This document shows, piece by piece, positions 6,928 through 15,164 of a stretch of DNA of 47,367 nt. Source of the DNA: Clostridia bacterium. GTDB taxonomy: Bacteria > Bacillota > Clostridia > Oscillospirales > CAG-272. The translations under genes and the position numbers were made by a program. The notes beneath the pieces are model-generated. The model saw only the letters and a list, made by a program, of their open reading frames with translations. It was not told the DNA's origin and searched no databases. The stretch covers positions 137,310-184,676 of the forward strand of contig JAFULR010000016.1 in NCBI GenBank assembly GCA_017483195.1, read 5' to 3'. Positions within the stretch are counted from its first letter, which is position 1. The number at the start of each line of letters is the position of its first letter.

Positions 6928-7545
6928 TTATTTTTCACAATTTTTGAAAATGCCTTCCGATAGTGCGGGCATAATGGTTTCATTGACCAAAAGGTCGATT
7001 TGTTCATCATTAAGATCCTCAAATATTGCGCGCAATCCCACGAAATTTGATATGCCCATAAGCATATAAGCAACTGTTTTCGCGTCGCTGACGCAAAGCT
7101 CGTTCTCGCTTCGTTTAAGAGCCTTGGTATAGCTCTCGGCAAAGGAGTTGTAGTAGTCTGAAAACAGGCTCTGATCGATTGAAAGAGAACCCCATATAAT
7201 ATTATATACAGTGGGGTTTTGCAGGGCGAATTTTATAAAGCATTTTATACCCTCGCGCTCCATCTCGTAACGCGTTTTGCAGTTCTTTATGCTTTCAGCC
7301 AAAAGCTCCTTTATCCTGCGCTCATATTTCCACATAAGGTAGCGGTAAACATCGGTCTTCGTTTCAAAATAAATATAGAAAGTGCCAACCGCTGTGTCCG
7401 CTTTTTTGCATATATCCGATATTGACGTACTGTGAAAGCCGTTGTTTGTGAACAATTCCTCGGCTGCATCGAGCAATTTGTTCATTTTAACTAAACCGAG
7501 CCTTGTTTTGGGCAATTTGATGCCTTTTGCGGTATAATTATCCAT
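6928..7545 (-). CDS. TetR-family repressor, likely regulator of the divergent acyl-CoA operon
   Basis: 205 residues from the ATG at 7545, which has an AAGGAA site; longer in-frame starts lack one. The N-terminal TetR HTH is at about 24-67 (LLDAAEELFTNNGFHSTSISDICKKADTAVGTFYIYF). The C-terminal ligand domain is alpha-helical and resembles fatty-acid type TetR proteins (PsrA/FadR-like) in general shape only. It is transcribed divergently from the 15-gene CoA/transport array. A 10-bp inverted repeat lies just downstream of that array's -10. The natural reading is a repressor relieved by an acyl-CoA or by the transported acid; the ligand is not visible in sequence. Confidence 0.88.
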   Translation of the reverse strand: MDNYTAKGIKLPKTRLGLVKMNKLLDAAEELFTNNGFHSTSISDICKKADTAVGTFYIYFETKTDVYRYLMWKYERRIKELLAESIKNCKTRYEMEREGIKCFIKFALQNPTVYNIIWGSLSIDQSLFSDYYNSFAESYTKALKRSENELCVSDAKTVAYMLMGISNFVGLRAIFEDLNDEQIDLLVNETIMPALSEGIFKNCEK

Positions 7546-7576
7546 ATTTTTGTTCCTTTTCATTTTTGTTAGTAAG

Positions 7577-7605
7577 ATTATATCATTTTTTATCGTTATT
7601 TGCAA
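7577..7605 (-). promoter_or_regulatory. tetR promoter
   Basis: Minus-strand TTGCAA (7600-7605), 17-base spacer, TATAAT (7577-7582). No copy of the 7717-7739 palindrome is seen here. Confidence 0.7.
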
Positions 7606-7677
7606 TAGTTATTGACACATTTTTTTGTATATTTTTCACCAAAAACTTTTGTAAACATAGAAATATTAGAGATGTTA

Positions 7678-7706
7678 TTGACAAAATGATAAAAATTATA
7701 TATAAT
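7678..7706 (+). promoter_or_regulatory. promoter of the acyl-CoA/Liv array
   Basis: Consensus TTGACA (7678-7683) and TATAAT (7701-7706) with a 17-base spacer. The only strong promoter I see ahead of the array. Confidence 0.9.
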
Positions 7707-7716
7707 ATAATAAAAC

Positions 7717-7739
7717 AAATATGAATAACATTCATATTT
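7717..7739 (+). promoter_or_regulatory. palindromic operator for the TetR-type repressor
   Basis: AAATATGAAT (7717-7726) and ATTCATATTT (7730-7739) are perfect 10-bp inverted arms around AAC. The site covers roughly +5 to +27 of the array promoter, a classic repression position. Assignment to the divergent TetR protein is by location. Confidence 0.72.
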
Positions 7740-7762
7740 TTGAAAATTCGGAGGAAATTGAA

Positions 7763-8170
7763 ATGAAATTTAGCGAACTTTACGTTGGACAGAAGGCGTC
7801 CGTACAAAAAACATTTACCGATGCAGACCTCAGAGCCTTTGCAGAGGTAAGCCTTGACACTAACCCCATTCACCTTGATGAGGAATATGCAAAAACAACA
7901 ATTTTCGGCAAGAGAATCGTTCACGGCATCCTCACATCCGGTCTTATTTCCGCAGTACTTGCAAATAAGCTTCCCGGCCCCGGCACTATCTATCTTGGTC
8001 AGGAGCTTAAATTCACAGCTCCCGTATTCCTTGGCGATACGATCACAGCAGAGTGCGAGATCGCTGAGATCCGCGAGGATAAGCACATTGTAAAGCTTAA
8101 CACAACCTGCTATAACCAGGACGGAAAGGTAGTTATCGCCGGAATGGCAACTGTTAAATTCAACGGCTAA
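7763..8170 (+). CDS. MaoC-type (R)-specific enoyl-CoA hydratase (PhaJ-like)
   Basis: 135 residues from ATG 7763 (site GGAGGAA); the upstream in-frame ATG lies in the operator region. Single hot-dog fold with the hydratase motif at 32-37 (DTNPIH): Asp32 and His37 are the expected catalytic pair. FGKRIVHGILTSGL follows the motif. This family hydrates 2-enoyl-CoA to (R)-3-hydroxyacyl-CoA, or the reverse. It is the first gene of the array. Together with the SDR it implies an R-configured 3-hydroxy intermediate rather than the S form made by Crt/Hbd. Confidence 0.9.
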   Translation: MKFSELYVGQKASVQKTFTDADLRAFAEVSLDTNPIHLDEEYAKTTIFGKRIVHGILTSGLISAVLANKLPGPGTIYLGQELKFTAPVFLGDTITAECEIAEIREDKHIVKLNTTCYNQDGKVVIAGMATVKFNG

Positions 8171-8239
8171 TAAAAACAAAACATAAAACAGGGAAGAGAG
8201 CAAGAAAATTCCGGCTCTCACCTAAGGAGGAAATTTAAA

Positions 8240-9376
8240 ATGGCAAATTACAAATCAGTTCTTTTTGAACAGATGATCAAGGATTTCGCTGAAACTGAAG
8301 TTAAACCCCTCGCTGCAGAGGTTGACGAGCAGGAGCGTTTTCCCGCAGAAACTGTTGAAAAGATGGCAAAAATGGGTATGTTTGGTATAATCGTACCCAA
8401 GGAATACGAGGGCGCAGGCGGCGACTACAATATGTATATCTCCGCAGTAGAGGAGCTTTCAAAGCATTGTGCTACAACAGGTGTTATCCTTTCAGCTCAC
8501 ACCTCTCTTTGTGTTGCCCCCATTCTTGAATACGGCAATGAGGAGCAGAGAAGAAAATATCTTCCCGATCTTGCAAGCGGCAGAAAGCTTGGTGCTTTCG
8601 GTCTTACAGAGCCCAACGCAGGTACTGACGCTGCAAACCAGCAGACAGTGGCTGTTGAGATGGAGGATCATTACCTTCTCAACGGAAGCAAGATCTTTAT
8701 CACAAACGCAGGCTATGCTTCCACTTACATAATCATCGCAATTACAGGCAAGACACCCAAGGGACCCGAGATGAGCGCTTTCATCGTTGAAAAGGCATTC
8801 GAGGGCTTCTCCGTTGGTAAGAAGGAGAAGAAGATGGGTATCCGAGGCTCCGCTACCTGCGAGCTTATTTTCGAGAATGTTAAGGTTCCGAAGGAAAACC
8901 TTCTCGGTAAGCGCGGCGACGGCTTCAAGATTGCTATGAAGACTCTTGACGGCGGACGTATCGGTATCGCAGCTCAGGCTCTCGGTATCGCAGAGGGCGC
9001 GCTCGACTCAGCCATTGGATACGTTAAGTCCAGAAAGCAGTTCGGCAGAAGCATTTCTCAGTTCCAGAATACACAGTTCCAACTTGCGGATATGGCTACT
9101 AAGGTAGCGGCTGCTAAGGGACTCGTTTATGCGGCTGTAAACGCAAAGCAGAATAAGCTTCCCACACTTTCTGTTAATGCGGCTCAGGCTAAGCTCTTTG
9201 CTGCTGAAACAGCTATGGACGTTACAACAAAGGCAGTTCAGCTTCACGGCGGATACGGTTACACACGTGAGTATCCCGTTGAAAGAATGATGCGTGACGC
9301 AAAGATTACCGAAATCTATGAGGGAACAAGCGAGGTTCAGAGAATGGTTATCTCCGGCGCGCTCCTTAGAAAGTGA
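8240..9376 (+). CDS. short-chain acyl-CoA dehydrogenase (butyryl-CoA dehydrogenase-like)
   Basis: 378 residues, standard length. The N-terminal helical, central beta and C-terminal helical domains are all present, with FGLTEPNAGTD in the FAD/substrate region. The catalytic base Glu361 sits in EIYEGTSEVQR, the position used by short-chain enzymes. It forms or reduces the alpha,beta double bond of an acyl-CoA and exchanges electrons with EtfBA, encoded directly downstream 12 and 15 bases apart. RBS AAGGAGG. Strong codon bias suggests high expression. Chain length cannot be fixed from sequence; C4 is the most common for this subgroup. Confidence 0.94.
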   Translation: MANYKSVLFEQMIKDFAETEVKPLAAEVDEQERFPAETVEKMAKMGMFGIIVPKEYEGAGGDYNMYISAVEELSKHCATTGVILSAHTSLCVAPILEYGNEEQRRKYLPDLASGRKLGAFGLTEPNAGTDAANQQTVAVEMEDHYLLNGSKIFITNAGYASTYIIIAITGKTPKGPEMSAFIVEKAFEGFSVGKKEKKMGIRGSATCELIFENVKVPKENLLGKRGDGFKIAMKTLDGGRIGIAAQALGIAEGALDSAIGYVKSRKQFGRSISQFQNTQFQLADMATKVAAAKGLVYAAVNAKQNKLPTLSVNAAQAKLFAAETAMDVTTKAVQLHGGYGYTREYPVERMMRDAKITEIYEGTSEVQRMVISGALLRK

Positions 9377-9388
9377 GGTTGAGTAAAA

Positions 9389-10174
9389 ATGAAAATTATA
9401 GTTTGTATCAAACAGGTTCCTAATACGACCGAAATCAAGATAGATCCCGTTACAAATACTCTTAAACGTGACGGTGTTCCCAGCATCATCAACCCCGATG
9501 ATAAGACCGCAATTGAAGCTGCTCTTCAGCTCAAGGAAAAATGCGGCGCTACAGTTACCGTTATCACAATGGGCCCTATGCAGGCAGAAAAAGCACTTCG
9601 CGAGGCTCTCGCTATGGGTGCGGACGAAGCATTCCTTCTTACTGACCGCGCATTTGCAGGCTCTGACACACTCGCAACGTCAACGATTATCGCGGCAGCT
9701 ATCAAAAAGCTCGGCGCGGACGTAGTATTCTGCGGACGTCAGGCTATCGACGGTGACACGGCTCAGGTTGGTCCTCAGATTGCAGAGCATCTCGGTATTC
9801 CTCAGATCACATACGCAGCAGTTGTTGATTACTGCAACGAGTGTGACGCTCTCATCGTAAAGAGAGAGTTTGAGGACAGATATCAGACACTTAAGATTCA
9901 GGGTCAGTGCCTTATCACGATCCTCTCCACCCTTGCAAAGCCCAGATATATGAACGTTTGGGATATTGTTGCGCAGGATGAAAAGGAGATCGGACTTATA
10001 ACATTTGCTGATCTTGATCTTGACAAAGCAAATATCGGTCTTGGCGGTTCTCCCACAAAGGTTAAATCAACCGCTACAAAGCAGTTCAATAAAACAATCG
10101 AAACTCTTGAGCTTGATCCCGAAAGTGCCGCTAAGGCTATCGTGGACGCGCTCAAAGAGCGTCATCTTATATAA
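9389..10174 (+). CDS. etfB: electron transfer flavoprotein beta subunit
   Basis: 261 residues, normal length. Begins with VCIKQVPNTTEIKID and carries the ETF-beta signature around FCGRQAIDGDTAQVGPQIAE. The segment is much like EtfB of Clostridial butyryl-CoA dehydrogenase complexes, some of which bifurcate electrons to ferredoxin. I cannot decide bifurcation by eye. It pairs with EtfA to hold FAD and the second nucleotide or flavin, and serves the dehydrogenase upstream. Confidence 0.95.
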   Translation: MKIIVCIKQVPNTTEIKIDPVTNTLKRDGVPSIINPDDKTAIEAALQLKEKCGATVTVITMGPMQAEKALREALAMGADEAFLLTDRAFAGSDTLATSTIIAAAIKKLGADVVFCGRQAIDGDTAQVGPQIAEHLGIPQITYAAVVDYCNECDALIVKREFEDRYQTLKIQGQCLITILSTLAKPRYMNVWDIVAQDEKEIGLITFADLDLDKANIGLGGSPTKVKSTATKQFNKTIETLELDPESAAKAIVDALKERHLI

Positions 10175-10189
10175 GGAGGTGCTTGTATT

Positions 10190-11158
10190 ATGGCAAAGAA
10201 TATTTTTGTATTCTGTGAACAGCGTGACGGTCAGATTCAGAATGTAGCTCTTGAGCTTCTCGGAGTTGCCCGTGAGCTTGCGGAAAAAACAGGCGAAAAG
10301 GTAAATGCAGTCCTCCTTGGACACGGTGTTACAGATAAGGCTGATGAGCTTATTGCTCACGGCGCTGACACAGTTTACGTGGTTGACCACGAAAATCTTG
10401 AAAAATTTGTAACCGAGCCCTATGCTCAGGCAATGACTCATATCGCAAGAAAGTATGAACCCAGTGTAATTCTTTTTGGTGCTACGAGCATCGGACGCGA
10501 TCTTGCTCCCCGTCTTTCCGCAAGACTTAGAACAGGTCTTACAGCGGACTGCACAAAGCTTGAGATGGATGAAGAGGGCAATCTCTTTATGACAAGACCC
10601 GCTTTTGGCGGTAACCTCTTTGCAACCATCATCTGCCCCGATCACCGTCCTCAGATGAGCACGGTACGTCCCGGCGTTATGAAGAAGCTTGAGGCTGACC
10701 CTGCAAGAGTTGGCGAGGTTGTAGCAGAAAGCGTTGAATGGGATGCTTCCAAATTTGCAGTAACCGTTCTTGAAGAGGTTAAGGCAGAGAAGGGCGAGGC
10801 TAATATCGAGGACGCTAAGATCCTTGTATCCTGCGGACGCGGTGTTAAGAACCTTGAATCCGCTCACGAGCTTGCATCAAAGATCAAGGGAAGCGCAGTT
10901 TCCTCCTCCAGAACTCTCGTTGACGCAGGTCTTATGGATCACGAGCGTCAGGTTGGTCAGACAGGTAAGACCGTTCGTCCCGAGGCATATCTTGCATTCG
11001 GTATCAGCGGAGCTATCCAGCACCTTGCAGGTATGGAAGAGTCCGAGTTCATCGTTGCGGTTAATACCGATAAGAACGCGCCCATCTTTAAGGTTGCTAA
11101 CCTCGGTATCGTAGCGGACGCAGAAGCAGTATTTAAAAATCTTAATAAGCTTCTTTAA
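10190..11158 (+). CDS. etfA: electron transfer flavoprotein alpha subunit
   Basis: 322 residues, without the N-terminal ferredoxin domain found in some anaerobes. N-terminal ETF domain to about 190, then the FAD domain with SSRTLVDAG, QVGQTGKTVRPE and the C-terminal signature FGISGAIQHLAGM...VAVNTDKNAPIF. RBS AAGGAGG. Followed by a 10-bp hairpin (11169-11204) before the thiolase gene. Confidence 0.95.
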   Translation: MAKNIFVFCEQRDGQIQNVALELLGVARELAEKTGEKVNAVLLGHGVTDKADELIAHGADTVYVVDHENLEKFVTEPYAQAMTHIARKYEPSVILFGATSIGRDLAPRLSARLRTGLTADCTKLEMDEEGNLFMTRPAFGGNLFATIICPDHRPQMSTVRPGVMKKLEADPARVGEVVAESVEWDASKFAVTVLEEVKAEKGEANIEDAKILVSCGRGVKNLESAHELASKIKGSAVSSSRTLVDAGLMDHERQVGQTGKTVRPEAYLAFGISGAIQHLAGMEESEFIVAVNTDKNAPIFKVANLGIVADAEAVFKNLNKLL

Positions 11159-11168
11159 TCGATCAATA

Positions 11169-11204
11169 CGGGAAAGGCAGACAGTATTCAATCCGCCTTT
11201 CCCG
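11169..11204 (+). other. intercistronic hairpin between etfA and the thiolase gene
   Basis: CGGGAAAGGC pairs with GCCTTTCCCG around a 16-base loop. No T run follows, so it is not a typical terminator. It may stabilise or set a processing point in the mRNA and give the upstream genes a different level. Confidence 0.6.
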
Positions 11205-11260
11205 AGAAAACAATCTAAAATACAAGAATGATAAATATAATAATGAAAGGAAGATCTCCA

Positions 11261-12466
11261 ATGAATAAGGTTTATTTGATCAGTGCAAAGAGAAGTGCTA
11301 TCGGATCAATGCTCGGTACACTTAAAGATGTTTCTCCTACAAAGCTTGGCGCAGATGTCCTCAGAGCGGCTCTTGCGGAAGGTAAGGTTGATCCCGCATG
11401 GCTCGATGAGGTAATCGTTGGCAATGTTCTTCCCGCAGGCGTTAAGCAGGGACCTGCCCGTCAGGTTGCTATTGGCGCAGGTGTGCCGGTTGAGATTCCA
11501 GCATACTCACTTAATATGGTTTGCGGAAGCGGTATGAAATCCGTTATGAATGCCTATACTGCAATTAAAGCAGGAATGGCTGACCTTATTGCGGCAGGCG
11601 GCACGGAGGTTATGAGCGGTGCGCCCTATCTTGTTCCCGGAAAGGTAAGAAGTGGAAATAAGATGGGTGAGATGAAGCTTGTTGACCATATGCTTATCGA
11701 CTCTCTTACTGATGCTTTTGGTAATATGCACATGGGTATTACCGCAGAAAACGTTGCCGAGAGATACGGCATTACAAGAGAAATGCAGGATGAATTTGCC
11801 ATCAATTCTCAAAAGAAGGCAATAGCTGCTCAGGATGCAGGAAAGTTTGTGGACGAGATCGTTCCGCTTACTGTAAAGGTTGGCAGAAAAGAGATAGTTT
11901 TTGATGCCGACGAATATATTAACCGCGCAACAACACTCGAAAAGCTCGGAACACTTCGTCCCGCGTTCAAGCCCGACGGAACGGTAACAGCAGGTAATGC
12001 ATCCGGTATAAATGACGGTGCATCCTTCTGCGTGCTTGCAAGTGAAGCTGCGGTTGAAAAATACGGTCTTACTCCTATGGCAGAGGTGGTTGCGGTAGGT
12101 CAGGGCGGTGTTGAGCCCGACGTTATGGGTCTTGGCCCTGTTCCGGCAGTTACTAATGCTCTTAAGAACGCAGGTATGAAGATCGACGAGATCGAGCTTT
12201 TCGAGCTTAACGAAGCGTTCGCAGCTCAGTCGCTCGGTGTAGTTAAGCTTCTCTCCGAGGGACACGGAGTTGATCCCGAATATATCGTTTCCCGTTGCAA
12301 CGTAAACGGCGGTGCGATCGCTCTCGGTCACCCTGTAGGTGCAAGCGGAAACAGAATTATCGTTACTCTTGCGCACGAGCTCAAGCATAGCGGTAAGACA
12401 TACGGCGTTGCATCTCTTTGCATCGGCGGCGGTATGGGTACTGCAGTTGTTCTTAAGAATCTTTAA
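11261..12466 (+). CDS. acetyl-CoA acetyltransferase (thiolase)
   Basis: 401 residues from ATG 11261 (AAAGGAAG site; the in-frame upstream ATGs are weaker). Nucleophile Cys88 (NMVCGSGMKS), His357 (GHPVGASG) and Cys387 (SLCIGGGMG) form the thiolase triad. It condenses two acetyl-CoA to acetoacetyl-CoA or cleaves a 3-oxoacyl-CoA. Degradative and biosynthetic thiolases look alike at this level. In this array it can close a C4 route with the SDR, MaoC and dehydrogenase products. Confidence 0.94.
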   Translation: MNKVYLISAKRSAIGSMLGTLKDVSPTKLGADVLRAALAEGKVDPAWLDEVIVGNVLPAGVKQGPARQVAIGAGVPVEIPAYSLNMVCGSGMKSVMNAYTAIKAGMADLIAAGGTEVMSGAPYLVPGKVRSGNKMGEMKLVDHMLIDSLTDAFGNMHMGITAENVAERYGITREMQDEFAINSQKKAIAAQDAGKFVDEIVPLTVKVGRKEIVFDADEYINRATTLEKLGTLRPAFKPDGTVTAGNASGINDGASFCVLASEAAVEKYGLTPMAEVVAVGQGGVEPDVMGLGPVPAVTNALKNAGMKIDEIELFELNEAFAAQSLGVVKLLSEGHGVDPEYIVSRCNVNGGAIALGHPVGASGNRIIVTLAHELKHSGKTYGVASLCIGGGMGTAVVLKNL

Positions 12467-12497
12467 TATTTAAATAATTAAAAGGAAGGTATTTGTT

Positions 12498-13217
12498 ATG
12501 AGACTTGAAAATAAAGTTGCTATCGTTACAGGCGGCGCTAAGGGACTTGGCGGCGAAATGGCTCTCACATTTGCAAGAGAGGGCGCAAAGGTTATCGCAG
12601 TTGATATGATGCCCCTTACTTATGAAAACGAGAACGTTGAATACTATCAGCTCAACGTTACCGACGGCGAGGCTTGCAAGGCTCTCTTTGAATATGCAAA
12701 GGAGAAGTACGGCAGAATTGATATCCTCGTTAATAATGCAGGTATCACTCGCGACTCTATGACAAGAAAAATGACTGACGATCAGTGGGATCTTGTTATC
12801 GACATCAACCTTAAGGGCGTATTCAATCTTACAAGATACGTAGGACCCTTTATGGAGGAGATGGGCGGCGGCTCCATCATTAATATTTCTTCTGTTGTAG
12901 GTGAGTACGGTAATATCGGTCAGGCTAACTACGCGGCTTCCAAGGCAGGCGTTATCGGTCTTACAAAGACCTGGGCTAAGGAATTTGCTCGCAAGGGTGT
13001 TCCCGTACGTTGCAACGCGATCGCTCCCGGTTACATTATGACTGATATGATGAAGACCGTTCCCGAGGATCTTCTTAAGAAGTTTGCAGGTCTTACAATG
13101 CTTGGACGTCTCGGTCAGCCCGAGGAGATCGCAAAGGCGGCTCTCTTCCTTGCAAGTGATGATTCCTCTTACGTAACAGGACACGTTCTCTCCGTTAACG
13201 GCGGTATGAGACTTTAA
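12498..13217 (+). CDS. SDR 3-oxoacyl-CoA/ACP reductase (FabG/PhaB-like)
   Basis: 239 residues. Cofactor motif TGGAKGLG at 11-18, NNAG at 79-82, catalytic Ser132-Tyr145-Lys149 (YAASK), and the typical C-terminal VTGHVLSVNGG. Such enzymes reduce 3-oxoacyl thioesters with NAD(P)H to the (R)-3-hydroxy form. Because the genes beside it are CoA enzymes and no ACP gene is present in the array, an acetoacetyl-CoA reductase (PhaB-type) role is more likely than fatty acid synthesis. It would feed the MaoC hydratase. Confidence 0.92.
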   Translation: MRLENKVAIVTGGAKGLGGEMALTFAREGAKVIAVDMMPLTYENENVEYYQLNVTDGEACKALFEYAKEKYGRIDILVNNAGITRDSMTRKMTDDQWDLVIDINLKGVFNLTRYVGPFMEEMGGGSIINISSVVGEYGNIGQANYAASKAGVIGLTKTWAKEFARKGVPVRCNAIAPGYIMTDMMKTVPEDLLKKFAGLTMLGRLGQPEEIAKAALFLASDDSSYVTGHVLSVNGGMRL

Positions 13218-13232
13218 TTTGGAGGTATTCAA

Positions 13233-14249
13233 ATGGTAAATGTAGGAATAGTTGGCGTAGGTACTTACTTACCCAAGAAAATTATGACAGCAAAAGAAGT
13301 TTCAGACGCAACAGGCGGTGTTTGGAGCGAGGATGCCGTTAGATCAAAGCTCGGTATCAATCAGAAATATATGCCCAGCGAGGATGCTTGCGACGGCACA
13401 CAGGAAATGGGAGCTCTTGCGGCTCTTAAATGCCTTGAAAATACAGGCGTTGATCCTCTTGAGATCGACGTTATCCTCTGTATCACAGAAGAATGGAAGG
13501 AATATCCTCTCACAACGAGCGCTTGCTACGTTCAGGATAGAATCGGCGCAAAGAATGCTTGGGGTATCGACGTTCAGAACCGTTGCTGCACATGCGTTTC
13601 CGCAATGAAGCTTGCTAAGGATATCCTTATTGCAGACGACGAGGTAAATACAGTTCTCGTATGCGGTGGCTACCGTAACTGCGATTTCATCGATTATACG
13701 GATAGCGGCGTATCCTTTATGTTCAACCTCGGCGCGGGTGGCGGCGCGATCCTTCTTAAGAAGAATTATAATAAGAATCTCCTTCTTGGTACACATCTCA
13801 TGAGCGACGGTAGCGTTGTTCATACTTGCGGATCAAAGGTTGGAGGTATTCTTGAGCCTGTAACGGCAGAAAATTATAAGGAGTTCGGTATGCTTCGTCT
13901 TATGGATTCTCCCAAGATGAAGGGTCTTCTTAACACGGTTTCAATGCCCAACTGGTATCATTGTATCGATGAGGCTCTTCGCAAATCCGGAAAGACACGC
14001 GAGGATATCGATTATCTTGCAATCCTTCATATTAAGAGAAGCGGTCATAAAGCAATGCTTGCAGACCTGGGACTTCGTGAGGATCAGTCAATCTATCTTG
14101 AGGATTACGGTCACATCGGTCAGATCGACCAGATCCTTTCTCTTGAGCTTGCTCTTAAAGAGGGAAAAGTTAAAGACGGCGACACTGTATGTATGATCGC
14201 TGCAGGCATCGGATATACTTGGGCAGCAAATATCATTCAGTGGGGATAA
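13233..14249 (+). CDS. divergent KAS III / FabH-like condensing enzyme
   Basis: 338 residues with a full thiolase-fold KAS III layout. Alignment by eye puts the nucleophile at Cys118 (NRCCTCVSAM). His266 (ILHIKRSGH) fits the catalytic His. The position of the conserved Asn (YGN in FabH) is His294 in YGHIGQIDQ. The missing Asn suggests a different reaction: an acyl transfer, an altered condensation, or a hydrolytic C-C cleavage. It sits between the SDR and LivH with 15- and 3-base gaps, so it is an integral part of the operon. Other readings are a housekeeping FabH or an HMG-CoA synthase relative; the triad change makes the first unlikely. Confidence 0.82.
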   Translation: MVNVGIVGVGTYLPKKIMTAKEVSDATGGVWSEDAVRSKLGINQKYMPSEDACDGTQEMGALAALKCLENTGVDPLEIDVILCITEEWKEYPLTTSACYVQDRIGAKNAWGIDVQNRCCTCVSAMKLAKDILIADDEVNTVLVCGGYRNCDFIDYTDSGVSFMFNLGAGGGAILLKKNYNKNLLLGTHLMSDGSVVHTCGSKVGGILEPVTAENYKEFGMLRLMDSPKMKGLLNTVSMPNWYHCIDEALRKSGKTREDIDYLAILHIKRSGHKAMLADLGLREDQSIYLEDYGHIGQIDQILSLELALKEGKVKDGDTVCMIAAGIGYTWAANIIQWG

Positions 14250-14252
14250 TTT

Positions 14253-15161
14253 ATGGCTTATTTTCTGAATCAGATATTCGGATCTATTACCCCAATGTGT
14301 GTTACCGCCCTTGTCACTATGGCGATAACCCTCATATTTAAGACTTCTTTTACAACCAACTTTGCTCAGGGTGTAATCTCTGCGTTCGGTTCATATGTAA
14401 CTGCAGCTATTTTAACGCAAAAAGGAGTCCCAATGTGGTTAGCTCTTATATTGGGTATGCTTTCATCTATGGCATTTGCTGTAGTTATTGATGTTGTGAT
14501 ATTCAGACGCGGAAGATACGTAAATGCTTTAGGTAAGCAGATAATTACAATGGGGCTTATTTCCATCATTGTTGGAGCTATTCCATTGATATTCGGTATA
14601 TCCGTACCGGTTATACCAAAGTTTATTGAGGGTAGCTATCAATTTACTGCTGGAGGCAAGGATGTTATCATTACTAAAAATACCATTCTTTCTATGGTAG
14701 TTACTGCCATTGTAATCGCAGTAATATTTATATTATTAAGATTCTCCAAATGGGGACTTTCCGTTCGCGCTACAGCATCTAACGAGTATATTGCAGGTAT
14801 GATGGGAATAAATACTCACATAGTGACTGCAGTATCATGGGGATTGGCTGGCGCCCTCGGAGCATTGGCTGCCGTGCTTAACGCATCATCCGGTACCACT
14901 ATAGGCATATACTTTATGACAAACTATCAGGTGTATGCTTTCCTCGCAGGAATTTTAGGCGGTTTTGCAACATTTTACGGACCGGTAATAGCCGCATTGT
15001 TCATTCCTCTTGCAAATAATCTCATTCAGTACATTGTAAATGTTTTGGGAATGCCCGAACTTACGGGATGGTCAATGGTTATCGTTTATGCCCTTGCTCT
15101 TATAATTATTTTCTTTAAGCCACAGGGTATCTTTGGTAAAAAAATAGCAAGGAAGGTGTAA
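14253..15161 (+). CDS. livH: ABC importer permease, LivH family
   Basis: 302 residues with about eight hydrophobic helices. The EAA-like cytoplasmic region around RATASNEYIAGMMGIN and the late GGFATFYGPVIAALFIPLANN segment are typical of LivH. It forms the membrane channel with LivM for branched-chain amino acids or, in related systems, amides, urea, aromatic acids and short carboxylates. It starts 3 bases after the KAS III-like gene. Its codon use is less biased than that of the enzyme genes upstream, as is common for membrane proteins. Confidence 0.93.
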   Translation: MAYFLNQIFGSITPMCVTALVTMAITLIFKTSFTTNFAQGVISAFGSYVTAAILTQKGVPMWLALILGMLSSMAFAVVIDVVIFRRGRYVNALGKQIITMGLISIIVGAIPLIFGISVPVIPKFIEGSYQFTAGGKDVIITKNTILSMVVTAIVIAVIFILLRFSKWGLSVRATASNEYIAGMMGINTHIVTAVSWGLAGALGALAAVLNASSGTTIGIYFMTNYQVYAFLAGILGGFATFYGPVIAALFIPLANNLIQYIVNVLGMPELTGWSMVIVYALALIIIFFKPQGIFGKKIARKV

Positions 15162-15164
15162 GTT

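Noticed and set aside
7583..8221. Minus-strand frame covering the tetR/maoC intergenic region and maoC
   Set aside because: It runs through the operon promoter, the operator palindrome and the MaoC gene; composition is non-protein-like.
12498..14249. SDR and KAS III genes as a standard fatty-acid synthesis cluster
   Set aside because: No acpP, fabD, fabF, fabK or acc genes are nearby; the neighbours use CoA thioesters and the KAS III triad is altered.
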